Positions 11,361-44,993 of a stretch of DNA of 64,000 bases are shown one piece after another; the stretch's first letter is position 1; each line of letters opens with the position of its first letter. Both the position numbers and the translations under genes were made by a program. This DNA is from Theodoxus fluviatilis. Lineage: Eukaryota > Mollusca > Gastropoda > Cycloneritida > Neritidae. Below the pieces are notes generated by a model. The model ran no database searches, was not told the origin of the DNA, and was given only the letters and a program-made list of their open reading frames with translations. Where the stretch lies: the NCBI GenBank assembly GCA_034096865.1, contig JAWQFJ010020617.1, positions 1 through 64,000 on the forward strand, given 5' to 3'.

Positions 11361-14274
11361 ACAAGAGGCTACGGGGTTACGGGTGCCATTGGGACAGAAT
11401 CAGGTCATTTTTCAATAGATTGTGGGAAAATGTAGAAAAATAATTATGGAAACCTACATTTGCACAACAAAGTTTGCAGTTCATTATATGTGATTACAAA
11501 TGCATTTGTAATGTTATTCAATTTTTGTAAGTTACTGATTCCCACCTTGGCTGTTAGGAGAGTACATCTATATGGAGTTAAAATGAAACCAAGAAAGAAA
11601 AAAAAAGTTAAGCAAATAATCCAGAGGTGAATAAAGAAGAAATTTCTAGGCAGAGGAAAATTTTCTTAGAGTTAAAACAACATTGTCATTAATTGACAGA
11701 TAAAGATATGCATTCTATACTGAGCCAATACACAGTACATGTTCAATTTTCAGTAATGGATCTATTTGATCATGCAGTGTGCAGATCAGCGCATGCATTA
11801 AGTGGCCAGAGACTGATGAACTGGAGAGGCCTTTGGTGCAACTAACTCAGTAAGGGTGGCGTGTTTGTCTAGCTTTGTGTCATGTGCCGCATTTATCTCA
11901 TGTAAATGAGTGTACCCACATCAGTGTGCTGGCTTTTTGCTGTACATCTCTCTCTCATATAACCAGACAGCTTGTACTGTGTTTGTCTTCAGCTCGCTTG
12001 TTGAGTGAAGTTTCTCTCTTTGTCAATGTGTGAATCTTGAGAGCTTGGTTTTGACTGCAGCAGGATCCATATCAGAGAAAGGCAGCAAATTATAAAAATG
12101 GTCAGCAACTTCCAGTAGTTGTTAAGTAATTGAGTCGAGAATTTTCACTAATGAGATTTAAGGTTACCTCCAAGAGTAAGTTATAAAAAAAACAACATGA
12201 ATTATGAAGGTACTTAAAGGCCGCAAAAACTTGTTTATGAATTCTAGGTGTATTTGTTTTAAAGTTCTTCATGCAGCAGACAACAATATTTCGTTCTGTT
12301 TATGTCCCATTTCAGTAATGGAAAACATCTTTTATGGCACTAACATTGGTATTTTTGCTAAATTAGCCATGACTGAATTCACAGAAACTTTCAAGTGCGT
12401 TTCTGGTTGTCTGGTACAATGATGAGATGCTTTGGGAATTATGTTCACATAGATTGTTACATACAGTTGTCATTTTCTGCAGGATTCCCAATACATTAAT
12501 GTAGTGGTTTCGTGGATGATCATCGATCGTGTGCATTTCTGAACTGTTAAACATGTGGCCTCAGCTTTGTGGCCACAGTCTGCATTCATCATTGTGAGCT
12601 GTATGTCATCTGTCCATGGTTCAAACACACATCTGGTGGATGGAGTTGCTGAAAGTTTGATGAATGGATGCAAATAGAAGATGATTGACTGACTGACTGA
12701 CTGATTGTATAATCGGAGTGCAAAGGGAGAATGATTGCTTCATTGCACAAGTCCACCCTTCACCTTTGGCCTAGCTTGAAAGACCCTCGATTCAAGGAGT
12801 GACTCGTTCATCATGGACCTCCTGCCACTTTTCCCTGACACCGGTCCAGCCTGTCGCTTCTCGACTGGTGCGTCAGTGATGATTTTTGTGTGTGAGGTGT
12901 GACCTCTCATCATGACATGAGTATGTATGACACTTGCTGATTTTGAGTTACACTTACAGGCAAGACGTTTGAGTGGGGGTCAAAGTTGGCTATATGCAGA
13001 TAATGGCACTGTTTAGTTATATCAATAATGTTTGTGCCTGCTCTTGTTTATGTTTTTTTGGTCGATGTTGTTGTCCAATTTCGCACTCTAAGGGACATAA
13101 TAAGGGAATTTTTTAAAGAGTACCCGATGAACTAGCTGCCAAGAAAAATACCAAGGACATTTTCTCTTATGTTGTAAAATTGAATTCTTAACCTCCTGTA
13201 ATTTTCAACAGCATATAAGTCTCTGACACATGGTCACGTGGTCACGCATTCTGTCATTTCAAACGAAATTCAAAGACAAAAACGTCATGGTGGTATCAAT
13301 ATTTCAATGCCCAAAACGTCACACAATACTCAGTTTTGTTGTTGAGGGTGACAAACATGTAGCGGCTCTGTCATCTGCTGCACCAAATGCCATGATGGTT
13401 TTCCAAGATGGATTCCTCATTGTTCGCCCCTCAACTCACCCCTCATCGCATGGCTGTGGATCCTAGAAGGTCCAGCTCAGCATGAAAACGTGCATCTTGT
13501 GTGCGCACGCTTTATGTATGGACAGGATGTACGTGCGTACGACTGTTACGGTCTCTGCGCTGGCAGTGTTTGGACGTGTCTGTCCTCTAGTGTCTCCTCC
13601 CGCCGTGTCGCCGTTGTCATTACCGTCATCCTCGCCCAAGCTTCGTGTGTCTGATGGGTGACTGATTAATATGCTTGGTTTGCTGGCAATAATGATAATG
13701 AAAACCTTTTTCACTGCTAAGCTCTCCATGTCGTTTGAAGAAGGTGTATACACGTTTGAGGTGCGACTCTTCTTTTTTTTCGCTACTTCTTGCACGACTC
13801 GCTGGAGAAAGCGACACCAAAGCCTTTGCCTTCTGCACATTTTCCTGACATCGTGTTTGTCCTAGCGCTCGTTAGCACCTGGCCCCTCTACGTCACTGAA
13901 CGCGTGGATCCGTTGTGACGTAACGTGTTGCCCAAATGACGTCAAATACAGTTTCTGATGACGCTTTCCAACCCCTCCCCAAACCCACTCGAGAGCCCCG
14001 CACAAGAGGCGGGTGGCGAAGCAAGTGACATCTGTGATGTCTGCCCTTCACAATAAATGTGGACTTGAAATGTACTCAGATATGCTATATGGAGATGTGG
14101 TGTTTCGTGTGCATGAAATCGAGAAATAAAGCTAGTTTTATGGGGAAAGAAGCCATGAACACGTTGTCTGTTTTCACTTACATGGCGATCTTGCAGCTAC
14201 CATACTTTTATCACATCTCATGTCAACAAAGTCTGTCAGTTAGCATATTACGAGCTAAGGAAAATTAGTACCAT
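11361..14274. other. No recognised gene; unique sequence with a CRE-like cluster near 13.9 kb
   Basis: I recognise no exon in this stretch. The ORFs at 13230-13466 and 13463-13840 have no family features I can identify. ACGTCA-type motifs cluster at 13890-13960. Short (GACT)n near 12687-12705. Confidence 0.45.
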
Positions 14275-15015
14275 TCGTCATTATCTTTCTCAGCAGGCCA
14301 CCAAAACGCTCATCACATCACTTGTCTTGTCTCGTCTCGACTATGGAAACTCTCTTCTCGCTGGCATCCCTGACACTCTGCTTCTAACAAACTCCAGAAA
14401 GTTCAGAATTGTGCTGCTAGGCTAGTTTTTCGATGTCCCAAGCGTACCCATGTCTCGTCACTTCTACATACACTTCACTGGCTCCCCATCTCTCAGATTA
14501 TAAACTTGCTACTTTGTGCTTCAAGGCCATCGACAACACCGCACCACAAGCTCTTACAGAAATTCTTGCAGTCTACACGCCCTCCAGCTCTACGCTCAGC
14601 TGCTGACTCTAGAATGCTCAAGGTTCCCCGCCGTAACTAGAATGCTCAAGGACAGCGTGCCTTCTCCTATATCGGACCTGTAACCTGGAATAGTCTCCCT
14701 CTCTCAGTCCGTCATTCTGACACTGCCCCAGTTCAAAAGTAGAGTTCAAAAGACCCACCTCTTTCGATCCGCCTTTCCCGCTGAGCTGCTTCGCCTTACT
14801 TGACCTGGCCGGCAAGTGCTGTGTATATTGTATAGTTTGTTCTATTTGTTCTATTGGATCATAGTTTTTGTTTTTTGTTTATGTGTGTTGTGTGTGAGTT
14901 TTTTTTGTGGAAATGTGGTGTTGAGTGGTTGTATGAGTGTTGATTCTTTGGATTGTAAACGCCATGAGCTTGCCTGTCAAGGGAAGGTGCTTATGAATAA
15001 GCTATTATTATTATG
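14275..15015 (+). pseudogene. Degraded non-LTR retrotransposon 3' fragment (CR1/L2-like C-terminus)
   Basis: Conceptual translation around 14293-14383 gives a stretch containing SRLDYGNSLLAGIPD. After a frameshift the same protein continues with LQKVQNCAARLVF and LHTLHWLPIS. These are hallmarks of the conserved region downstream of the reverse transcriptase in CR1/L2/Rex-type LINEs. Frameshifts and stops break the frame, and a short internal duplication ('tagaatgctcaagg') lies near 14610-14650. The end at about 15000-15015 is a short TTA repeat, as in many L2-like tails. Only this 3' piece is present, so it is a dead 5'-truncated copy. Confidence 0.8.
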
Positions 15016-15228
15016 TCCCGCCGCTGAAATGTGACCAGCAACCACATAACTATTCCTAACTCAAACAGTTGATGTTTAGAGATGTAAGCATTTTTCATAA
15101 TCTACAGTCTTAAAAAAAGTATTATCTTTGATCTAAGTACGAACACTGTAGGATCAAACTTGTAGAAGTTCCAGATGAAGATACAGTATATGTCATGCCA
15201 GCGACAATTTTGAGAAAAGTGCATTATA

Positions 15229-15615
15229 CAGGGCCGGATCAAAGTTTTTTGAGGGGGGGTGCTTAAAATTGTTTTAGGGTCTTCTCATCGAAGTGGCGAA
15301 GCCACGAGTGCGTGCCTGCGAAGCAGGCACGCCCCTCTAGGGGGGTCCGGGGGCATGCCCCCCCGGAAAATTTTGAGAAAAATGGTGCAAATCTGTGCAA
15401 TCTGGCAGTGCGGTCATTTCCAAGAGTTTTTGTTTGGTCACAGATTCTTCCTGTCTCTGCCCGGGTTTGATTTGTCTGTGCGAGTAGCAAAAGGAAGGCA
15501 TCTTAATTATAGCAGCACCCCCCCCCCCCTCCCTCCCCAGCTACCTTGGCTGCCAAGTAGAGTGTGCTTATACCAAGTGGAGAGTAGTACAGCATCTGGG
15601 CCCAGCATCTTTTAG

Positions 15616-15655
<40 letters not shown>

Positions 15656-15876
15656 TTCCCAAGCTTTTTACTAACTATACTGTCTCTGCTACCAAGCAAA
15701 GTGTGCCGATATCCGATGAGGTGGGAAGTAGATCAACATATTTGAGCAACCCCCCCCCCCCCCCCTCCCTCCTTCCCCCACCTCCCGGCTGCCACGGAGG
15801 TTTTTTTTTTTTTTTTTTTTTTTTTTGGGGGGGGGGTGCTCGAGCACCCCCAGCACCCCCCCTAGATCCGGCCCTG
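15229..15876. mobile_element. Non-autonomous DNA transposon with 12-bp TIRs and TTATA flanks
   Basis: CAGGGCCGGATC at 15229-15240 is a perfect inverted match to GATCCGGCCCTG at 15865-15876. Similarity resumes in the next block (AGGGGGGGTGCT). TTATA occurs directly outside both ends (15224-15228 and 15877-15881). The interior has a 3-nt-loop hairpin GTGCCTGC-gaa-GCAGGCAC (about 15315-15333), a palindrome around 15352 and several long C and T runs, but no transposase. The CAGGG...CCCTG ends recall hAT elements, but hATs normally make 8-bp duplications, so the superfamily is left open. Confidence 0.75.
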
Positions 15877-15895
15877 TTATAGTTGTATTATTTAA

Positions 15896-16075
15896 GTGGA
15901 TGGATGGATGGTGTTTTACGGCCTATCAGGCTTTAAAGCACGAAAATCACTAGAACAGTTCAGAGTAAACGCAAATCAAGTCACGATGTCCCTATTTGTT
16001 CGCCATTTACGAATCGCGTAGGGAGTCACGGTGGGTCGATTCTGAACCTCCAACCCACAGAGGGGGTATTATTTA
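15896..16075. repeat. Dispersed SINE-like repeat with (GGAT)n end
   Basis: Starts with GGATGGATGGATGG, then GTGTTTTACGGCCTATCAGG, and ends near a GGTGGGTCGATTCT block. The inverse orientation, ending in (ATCC)n, is found at 52190-52385 and 60205-60402. It is short and non-coding. Confidence 0.6.
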
Positions 16076-16100
16076 AGTGCTACATAGTCGAGGTAAGATA

Positions 16101-16950
16101 ATTTTTGACTCACATGCGAAGCAAAAGTGAGTCTATGTACTGAGCCGTGTCGTCCGTCCGTCCGTCCGTCCGGGCGTAAAAAACTTAAACGTTGGATTTT
16201 TCTCGGAGACTATTAAGTCTATCAACACCAAATGTGGCATGATGGTGTATGATGACAAGGCCTCAAAAAACATACATAGTGACTTGACCTTGCTTCAAGG
16301 TCAAGGTCACAGGAGCCATAAATGTGGTCTCAAAAACAGTCATTTTTCACATTTTCCCAATTTTCTCCCACGTTATTGAGAATGGCGACCTTAGCTACAA
16401 TGGTATATACGTCAAAGCAAGCCCTATCTTTTCATACCAGTTTGGTTGACCTTGTTTCAAGGTCAAGGTCACAGGAGCTCTTCAAAGTTGGATTGTATAC
16501 ATATTTTGAAGTGACCTTGACCCTGAACTATGGAAGATAACTGTTTCAAACTTAATAATTATGTGGGGCACATGTTATACTTTCATCATGAGACACATTT
16601 GTTCACATATCATCAAGGTCAAGGTCACTTTGACCCTTATGAAATGTGACCAAAATGGGGTAGTGAACCACTAAAAGTGACTATATCTCATGGTAGAAAG
16701 TGCCAATAAGCACCATTGTGCTTCCTATGTCTTGAATTAACAGCTTTGTGTTGCATGACCTTGGATGACCTTGACCTTGGGTCAAGGTCACATGTATTTT
16801 GGTAGGAAAAATGTGTAAAGCATTTCTTTGTGTATGATGTCATTGGTAGGTTTAGTTGTTTGACCTTGACCTTGAAGGTCACCTGAAGGTCAAGGTCATA
16901 TAAAGGTCAAGGTCAAGCATGTGAGTCGTATGGGCTTTGCCCTTCTTGTT
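16101..16950. mobile_element. Interspersed ~850-bp repeat, copy 2, rich in TCAAGGTCA sites
   Basis: Second copy of the element at 3331-4188, in the same orientation. The inverted pair GACTCACATGC / GCATGTGAGTC is at 16107-16117 and 16917-16927. The same AGGTCAAGGTCA clusters are retained, and the outermost shared bases are TTTTTGACTC and CCCTTCTTGTT. It is intergenic. Confidence 0.7.
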
Positions 16951-18440
16951 CATGCATATGAATGCATATTTCAGGGAAATTGTTTAAGGATATGAACATT
17001 TGCTTTCCCTGGTGTGCATTTCTGCATAAACATGCAAGTGAACCAGATTGATCCCCCACCCCTTCATATAATTATTTCTGCATGCAGCGTCAAATTGCCG
17101 TGTGCGAGCTATGACTGGGGCGCGTTGCTTAGCCTACGTAGCTGGTAAATCATAGGCCGATGTCGACATGTGTCAAACATTTTACCGTCTTTACATTTGC
17201 TCTCATCATGTCGATTCAAGTTCACACCGGCCTATTCCTCGCGAGATCTTGCGAGGTTCCCAGCGTAAGCAACGGGCTCCTGGTTTTGCACTGGCGGGTT
17301 GCATATGAATATCGGTACAGGTGCTTCTTTGAAATAAAAACAAAATCATAACCTTACCACGAGGTCTTTTGGAAAACAAAATTTATTCGCTTGTACATGG
17401 AGCAAGTAAACGTATTTACGAAAATAAACGCTTGCCTGAAGAAAGAATTAGGTTTCATAATATGGTTACTGAAGTAATACTTCTTGCGTTGAATTTTCAC
17501 AGCAGAAGGCGCCGAGGTCAGTCCAAGGGGTGCGTATGGTTCCAGTCTGGAGTGGAGTCTCCGTTTCCTGTCTTTCCTTCCATCCTTCCTCCACCTTTGC
17601 CTCTCTACCTTCTCCGATATCGCCAGCACCGCCATCCCTCAACTGTCTGGCCGCTCTGGCAAGACCCAGGTTCTGGCACTGTTGGCGCCAGTGTCCTACG
17701 TCTTCCTGTTGGCTACAGCGCCTCTCCTGCCCTTGGTGCCGCATGGAGGTGCTCTGGGAAGGCAACCCCCAGCCACCACCATCGTCCTTACCGCCGCTGC
17801 CGCCACTGCTGTCCCCATAACCATAGTCTTCTCCGTGGCTCCGCCCCCTGGACCTGAATCAGCCAATGCCCTTGCGACTCATTTAAAAATAGGTCACGAG
17901 ATGACTCCATATTGAAGGCGTAATCGGGCCTTAATGACCTGACCCTGTCCGAATGCCCCACGATGACCTCACTGCCTGCTCAGTGCCGACCCAGGCTGGT
18001 CTACTGGAGCAGGCCCCGAAAGCCCAGCAGCCAGGGTCCAGTTGATGAGGAGGAGCATCGAAAGGCTCAGATTGGATGTTGTCCTTACCACCGAGAAATT
18101 TGAGATGGAGATGTAATCTAGGAAAAATGGACAGGGGTATCGAGGTTTCAGTAAGTATACATTGTTGTATCAGTTTCCATGCTATCTAAGGGGGCGGAGT
18201 TCTCCGGAGCGCTCTATGTCTGACACACGCAGGCCACACCATCACAGAAGTCGCCCTCAGTCTTCCAAGGCTGTCAGTCGTATGCTGTTGGAATGTTCTC
18301 TGCAGACCAGACCAATCCAAACAAAAGAACCGCAAACAAACAAACAAACAAACAAACTAACAAACAAAAACCCAACACTTGGCGAAAAACTGAGAAATAA
18401 ATGCCGTGAATCGATGTGAAAATGACTTGGGTAGACCTTG
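16951..18440. other. No firm gene; GC-richer segment at 17.5-18.3 kb
   Basis: A GC-rich, Pro-rich open stretch at 17500-17915 is open in all three plus frames and has no recognisable family. GC-box (17841), CCAAT (17861) and TTAAAAAT (17881) motifs follow one another on the plus strand. Without an exon downstream I do not call a promoter. (CAAA)n lies at 18336-18362. Confidence 0.35.
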
Positions 18441-18454
18441 CGTCTTCTGGTCTA

Positions 18455-19000
18455 GTAATGGTAGTAGTAGTAGAAGTATCAGAAACAGCAGCAACAGTGA
18501 TAGTAGTAGTAGTAGTAGTAGCAGCAGCAGCAGCAACAGTGATAGTAGTAGTAGTAGTAGTAGCAGCAGCAGTAATAGTTGTAGTAGTAGCAGTGGTAGC
18601 AGCAGCAACAGTGATAGTAGTAGTAGTAGTAGAAGTAGCAGCAACAGTGATAGTAGTAGTAGTAGTAGTAGTAGTAGCAGCAGCAGTAATAGTTGTAGTA
18701 GTAGCAGTGGTAGCGGATGCAACAGTGATAGTAGTAGTAGTAGTAGAAGTAGCAGCAACAGTGATAGTAGTAGTAGTAGTAGCAGCAGCAGCAGCAGTAA
18801 TAGTTGTAGTAGCAGTAGTAGTAGCAGCAGTAGCAGTAGTAGAAGTAGAAGAAGTAGTAGCAGCAGCAGTAGTAGTTGTAGTAGAAATAGTAGTAGTAGT
18901 AGTAGAAGTAGAAGTAGTAGTACTAGTAGCAGAAATAGTAGTATAAGAAGTAGTAATGGCAGTAGCAGTAATAGTAGTAGTAGCAGTAGTAATAGAAACT
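18455..19000. repeat. Imperfect trinucleotide tract (AGT/AGC)n, about 540 bp
   Basis: Blocks of TAG/AGT and CAG/AGC triplets alternate in higher-order units of roughly 50-120 bases. Long open frames on both strands (poly-Ser, poly-Val, poly-Leu, poly-Thr) are artefacts of the triplet period. Confidence 0.95.
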
Positions 19001-19611
19001 GCAAGCACAGTTCTCTACTCCCCAAAATCCCTCTTTGTCCAGGAAGCGAGTTTAGCGAGCGCTCGATCTCATGAACATGCCTCAGGTCTCTGCGTCATTC
19101 CTGATTGGTCAAGACATCATGCACCTTGGCCGATCATTTTAGACAAAACATGATTCGCCCTGCCAAACCCCTGTGTTACATAGGCTGCACTGGGTGCAAG
19201 GCCGTAAAACTTCATTCATCTCGTCTCGCCCTCCAAAAACTCGGCTGAGGTAAGGGAAGACCTCATGCGAGTCACATTTCTCTTCGGTCAGTATGCATCA
19301 TCTCCAGTCGCGTATGACTGACGAAAGCCGCCTGGCTGGATAGCTGCTGAGAGCTGGGCAAGTCAAGTGCCCCAGTAGAGCGAAACACTTATAACACTAA
19401 CATTCAGCGTTGTGTAGGCCTATACATGTACTGTGCCTGAGTCACTCAGTCACTTCAGAAACAATGCGAGTTGTTAAGGACTGGCAACGGCACTATTCGT
19501 GCGGGGGGAATTAAAGTCTCCTGTGCGAATTGGCCCTGTTATTTTAAAAATCCATGGTACCGTGATTAATTCATCACTACTCCTGTATGTAGGCATCCCC
19601 CTACCTACTTC

Positions 19612-20355
19612 ACTTTGCTCTCCTCCCTTCACCCACTCTTCCCCTTCCCCCACTCTTCCCCTTCCCCCACTCTTCCCCTTCCCCCACTCTTCCCCTTCAC
19701 CCACTCTTCCCCTTCACCCACTCTTCCCCTTCACCCACTCTTCCCCTTCACCCACTCTTCCCCTTCACCCACTCTTCCCCTTCCCCCACTCTTCCCCTTC
19801 CCCACTCTTCCCCTTCACCCACTCTTCCCCTTCACCCACTCTTCCCCTCACCCACTCTTCCCCTTCCCCACCCCCTTCACCCACTCTTCCCCTTCCCCCA
19901 CTCTTCCCCTTCCCCCACTCTTCCCCCTCCCCACGCTTCCCTTCCCCCACTCTCCCCTTCCCCCACTCTCCCCTTCACCCACTCTTTCCCCTTCACCCAC
20001 TCTTCCCCTTCACCCACTCTTCCCCTTCCCCACCTGCTTCCCCTTCACCCACTCTTGTCCCCTTCGCACCACACTCTTCCCCTTCCCCACTCTCCTATCC
20101 CCCTCTTCCCCTGTCCCACACTCTCCCCTTCCCCCACTCTCCCCTTCCCACACTCTTCCCCTTCACCCACTCTTCCCCTTCCCCCACTCTTCCCCTTCCC
20201 CCACTCTTCCCCTTCCCCACTCTTCCCCTTCCCCCACTCTTCCCCTTCCTCCACTCTTCCCCTTCACCCACTCTTCCCCCTCCCCCCACTCTTCCCCTTC
20301 CCCCACTCTTCCCCTTCACCCACTCTTCCCCTTCCCCCACTCTTCCCCTTCCCCA
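19612..20355. repeat. 17-bp minisatellite (ACTCTTCCCCTTCMCCC), about 43 copies
   Basis: Units differ mainly by CACCC versus CCCCC and by one- or two-base indels. The array produces a 303-codon Pro/Ser/Phe open frame that I regard as spurious. It lies downstream of the stop codon of the LRRC74-like gene. Confidence 0.95.
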
Positions 20356-20878
20356 ATCCCAGTCTGTGCGTTCGTCCCCAGGGACGACCATTGCGTTGCC
20401 GTTGTCATAACAACGATCAAGATGCCGGCTAGGCGTCACGCTCCCTCCAATGAATAAGTGAAAGACTTTCTTCCCTTTGGTTCTTCACTCCCCACCCCTC
20501 CACCCCCAGTCGTGCCCCAGATGGCTGAACTACCCTGGTTCATTCCCTCCCTCTTTTCCGGCGCAATTCATGGTCGCTGTCAACAGGTCTTCGGTATTTA
20601 CTGCTAGTGTTTCATCCCGTTCCAACTTGGAGTAAAACTTTGAGTATTAAACGCTATCTTTCCATTTAGTTTTGTACACTGAAATACCTGAATGTATACC
20701 GCTGGTATCAAACTCAACCATGCTCATGTCTTTGAGAAAATAATGGCCGTGCTCTGATGTGAAGATAACGTACTGCAATATGATAAGTGTTTCTTGAAAA
20801 TACTTCGGTACAAATTTAGGGCAAATGAGATCACCTACCACTAAACACCCCCACCCCCCCACCCACCCCCACCCCCCC

Positions 20879-20998
<120 letters not shown>

Positions 20999-21168
20999 TG
21001 TAAATAAATACACAGGCAGACTCAATAGCACACGCTACTCGCGAACGCGCAAGCACATTCAGAAGCCCACTCCCTATCCCAATGTCGTAACTCCATCTAC
21101 TATCGATACCTTTTACCAGTAACGTCATCGGCCAACGTCTTTTACGTCACCTACTACGTCACACTACG

Positions 21169-42524
<21,356 letters not shown>

Positions 42525-43925
42525 GATTTTCTCTCTGAGAAAGATTGAAAAAGAAACGTGTGTAGAAGAAGATCAAAAAGTAGATGTTAATACAACCAAA
42601 TAGGAGGCAAAAGTGTTTTGTTCTTGGAAGAAAGACGAATGCATACGAAAGGAAAGAACAGAGAATTAAAATCAACGGAGGAAGAGGAGGGGGAGGAGGA
42701 CGACAAAAACAAGGAGGTCGACGACGTTAAGATGGAGGAGGAGGAGCAGGAGCAGGAGGAGGCGGAGCAGGAGGAGGAGGAGGAGGAGAAGCAGGAACGG
42801 AAGGAGGAACATGCGCAGAAACAATTAAAGAGCAGGAAGAGGTGTAGCGGGAAAAGGAGAAGCAGCAATAGGAGAAAAAAGAAGGTGCAGGAGGAGGTGG
42901 TGGAGCAGGAGGATGATCATTAAGTAGAGGGTAGGGCAGCAGGAGGAACTGGGGCAGGAGAAGGAAATAGATGAGAAAGAGGGACTGAGGGGAAAAGAAG
43001 AAGGAAAGACGAGCATATACTAGAGACATGAAGGAGAGGAACAGACGATGGAGGATCGTTATGAGACATAGCAAGAAGAAACAAAGTCACAAGAGGAGCA
43101 CAAGCAACCACAACTGTAAAGAAAAATGGGAAATGAAGAAAAACTATGAAAGATAAAAGAAAAAGAGTAAAAAGTGGAGGAGGAGGAAGAGCGAAAGACG
43201 ACGGCGGAAAATTGAACAAAACGACCAAAAAAAGTAGATGGTGGCAGATAGAGCATGAAAGAGATGAAGGAATCAAAAAGTAACTCTTCATACACACAAC
43301 ATTAATATATCAAACTACGCTTTCGTCATTAAACATTAAACATTCAACTCTCTGACTTTAACTGCTGCTTGGAAGACCAATGACCAACTCTATAATACTT
43401 GGTTTTCTCCGTGTAATCACTTACCACATACTGAAAAATCGTCTTCGACCACGACAGAAACCAGAGTGACTCAGAACACAGGCAGGCCCTACTTTTTCTG
43501 TCGGTGATGTGTTGTCTGCAGCAGTCGGCGCCCACGGCGCAGCTCATGTTCACAGGTGCGATGATCTCCATGGAGCTGTGAGGCACGCCTCATCCATCTT
43601 GGAAACCAATCAGCCTCCTTCTGCCAGAACACTCCTGGTATCGCCCATCAGGGAGGCAAGGGGCGGCAGGGAATGATTAATCTTGGATGCTCAACCAAAG
43701 ATCGAAGGCCGAAGTCGTACGTTCTTACTAGAAAGACACTGAGAGCGCGCCTGACAACCCCTGTTGGACGAAGTCCAGCAAGAAACCTGAGGATAATGAC
43801 AGATGCTAGGCTGGCGGTGCCTGGGCCCCGAGACAAATAGAAACGGCTTCACAAGTTACAGGGGGAGAAGGGATTGGAACATGGGGGTGGGGTGGATGTG
43901 GGGGTCTAGAGGGAGTAAAGGAGGG
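42525..43925. other. Upstream flank of the LRRC74-like gene; purine-rich, no recognised exon
   Basis: GAGGAG/AGCAGGAG-rich DNA at 42655-42925, then GA/AAG-rich sequence to about 43290. The minus-strand ORF at 43344-43586 is not recognised. A non-coding first exon of the LRRC74-like gene could lie here. Confidence 0.45.
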
Positions 43926-43929
43926 AGGA

Positions 43930-44020
43930 GGGAGAGAGAGAGAGAGGGAGGGAGGGGGAGAGAGAGAGAGACAGCGAGAGACAGAGACAGACAGACAGAC
44001 ATACAGGCAGACAGACAGGC

Positions 44021-44104
<84 letters not shown>

Positions 44105-44114
44105 GCACACATTC

Positions 44115-44147
<33 letters not shown>

Positions 44148-44163
44148 ACACACACACACACAT
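43930..44163. repeat. (GA)n(GACA)n(CA)n compound microsatellite
   Basis: GAGA/GGGA, then about 25 GACA units (43990-44105), then ACAC. Confidence 0.97.
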
Positions 44164-44915
44164 AGAGGAGTGCCAACACATGCGTGATAGTTGCAGACAG
44201 AGGACAAAAAGAAAGGAAAACAGTTACGAGTAGCTGGACATAGGGGGGCACATAACTTATTATACAAGAAAGTAGTAGAGACCTCAAAGCATTAGGCTTT
44301 GAGAAAACTAATTGTCAATGTGTCCTTGTGTATTCAGTGGTATTTGTATCTACAGATGACTCCTCTGTACCTCTGGAATTTAACTGTAGTAAAAACAAGT
44401 TACAGTGAAAACAAACTCAAGTGGTTCTGATTACATGACTTTAGTGAAATTCTTTCATACACACGTGTAAATTGGTGTGAAATCTACAGTAAAATTGCGT
44501 CATTATAGCACAGTAACAAATCAAAATGTTGGTAACAGAAAATCAAATCAATGCATCTGCCCAGACCTGTAGACAGCACATGCAGTTTGATGGCGATTCA
44601 GTTTGCCCCTGAAGCTGCACATAAAAAAATCAGTCAAACACCAAAAATGATATTTTTTTTTAATCACCATGAATCGGTGTAATTAAATGTGCACAGTATA
44701 CAAGTGCACTCACTGGATAATAACACAAACATCTATAATCAAAGAAATGAACAATGGACAAGACCACTAAGATAATGCCCTTCTTTGCCTCTCTCAAGCA
44801 GGCAGTGTTCACATCCCATATCACCTCTCTCCTTCCCTTGCTGTTATTCCCTAAATGACTAGGATGTCAGCTGACCTCCAGCTGTTCCCTCTCCGGTTTC
44901 CCTCTCTCAGGCACT

Positions 44916-44993
44916 GTTCTAAATTTAGCCGTCACGTGATGACCATAGGGCAGAGCTGCCTGCTCTGCTTGACACGGTCGATAAATTTAGAAC
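44916..44993. repeat. Perfect 12-bp inverted repeat enclosing a second stem
   Basis: GTTCTAAATTTA (44916-44927) pairs with TAAATTTAGAAC (44982-44993). Inside, GCAGAG...CTCTGC forms another stem, and the left side includes GTCACGTGAT. Could be a small TIR remnant or a structured element. Confidence 0.6.

Noticed and set aside
17369..17915. Possible plus-strand exon or promoter in a GC-rich stretch
   Set aside because: All three frames are open, none matches a family, and no downstream exon was found. GC-box, CCAAT and AT-rich motifs alone are insufficient.
18274..19074. Long open frames (up to 244 codons) of poly-Ser, poly-Thr, poly-Leu or poly-Val on both strands
   Set aside because: They are produced by an AGT/AGC triplet tract that is open in nearly every frame; no splice context or domain.
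19499..20457. 303- and 280-codon Pro/Ser/Phe-rich plus-strand frames
   Set aside because: Generated by a 17-bp minisatellite, with several frames open at once.
43344..43586. 80-codon minus-strand frame upstream of the LRRC74-like gene
   Set aside because: No recognisable domain and no clear splice link to exon 1; kept only as a possible 5' region.
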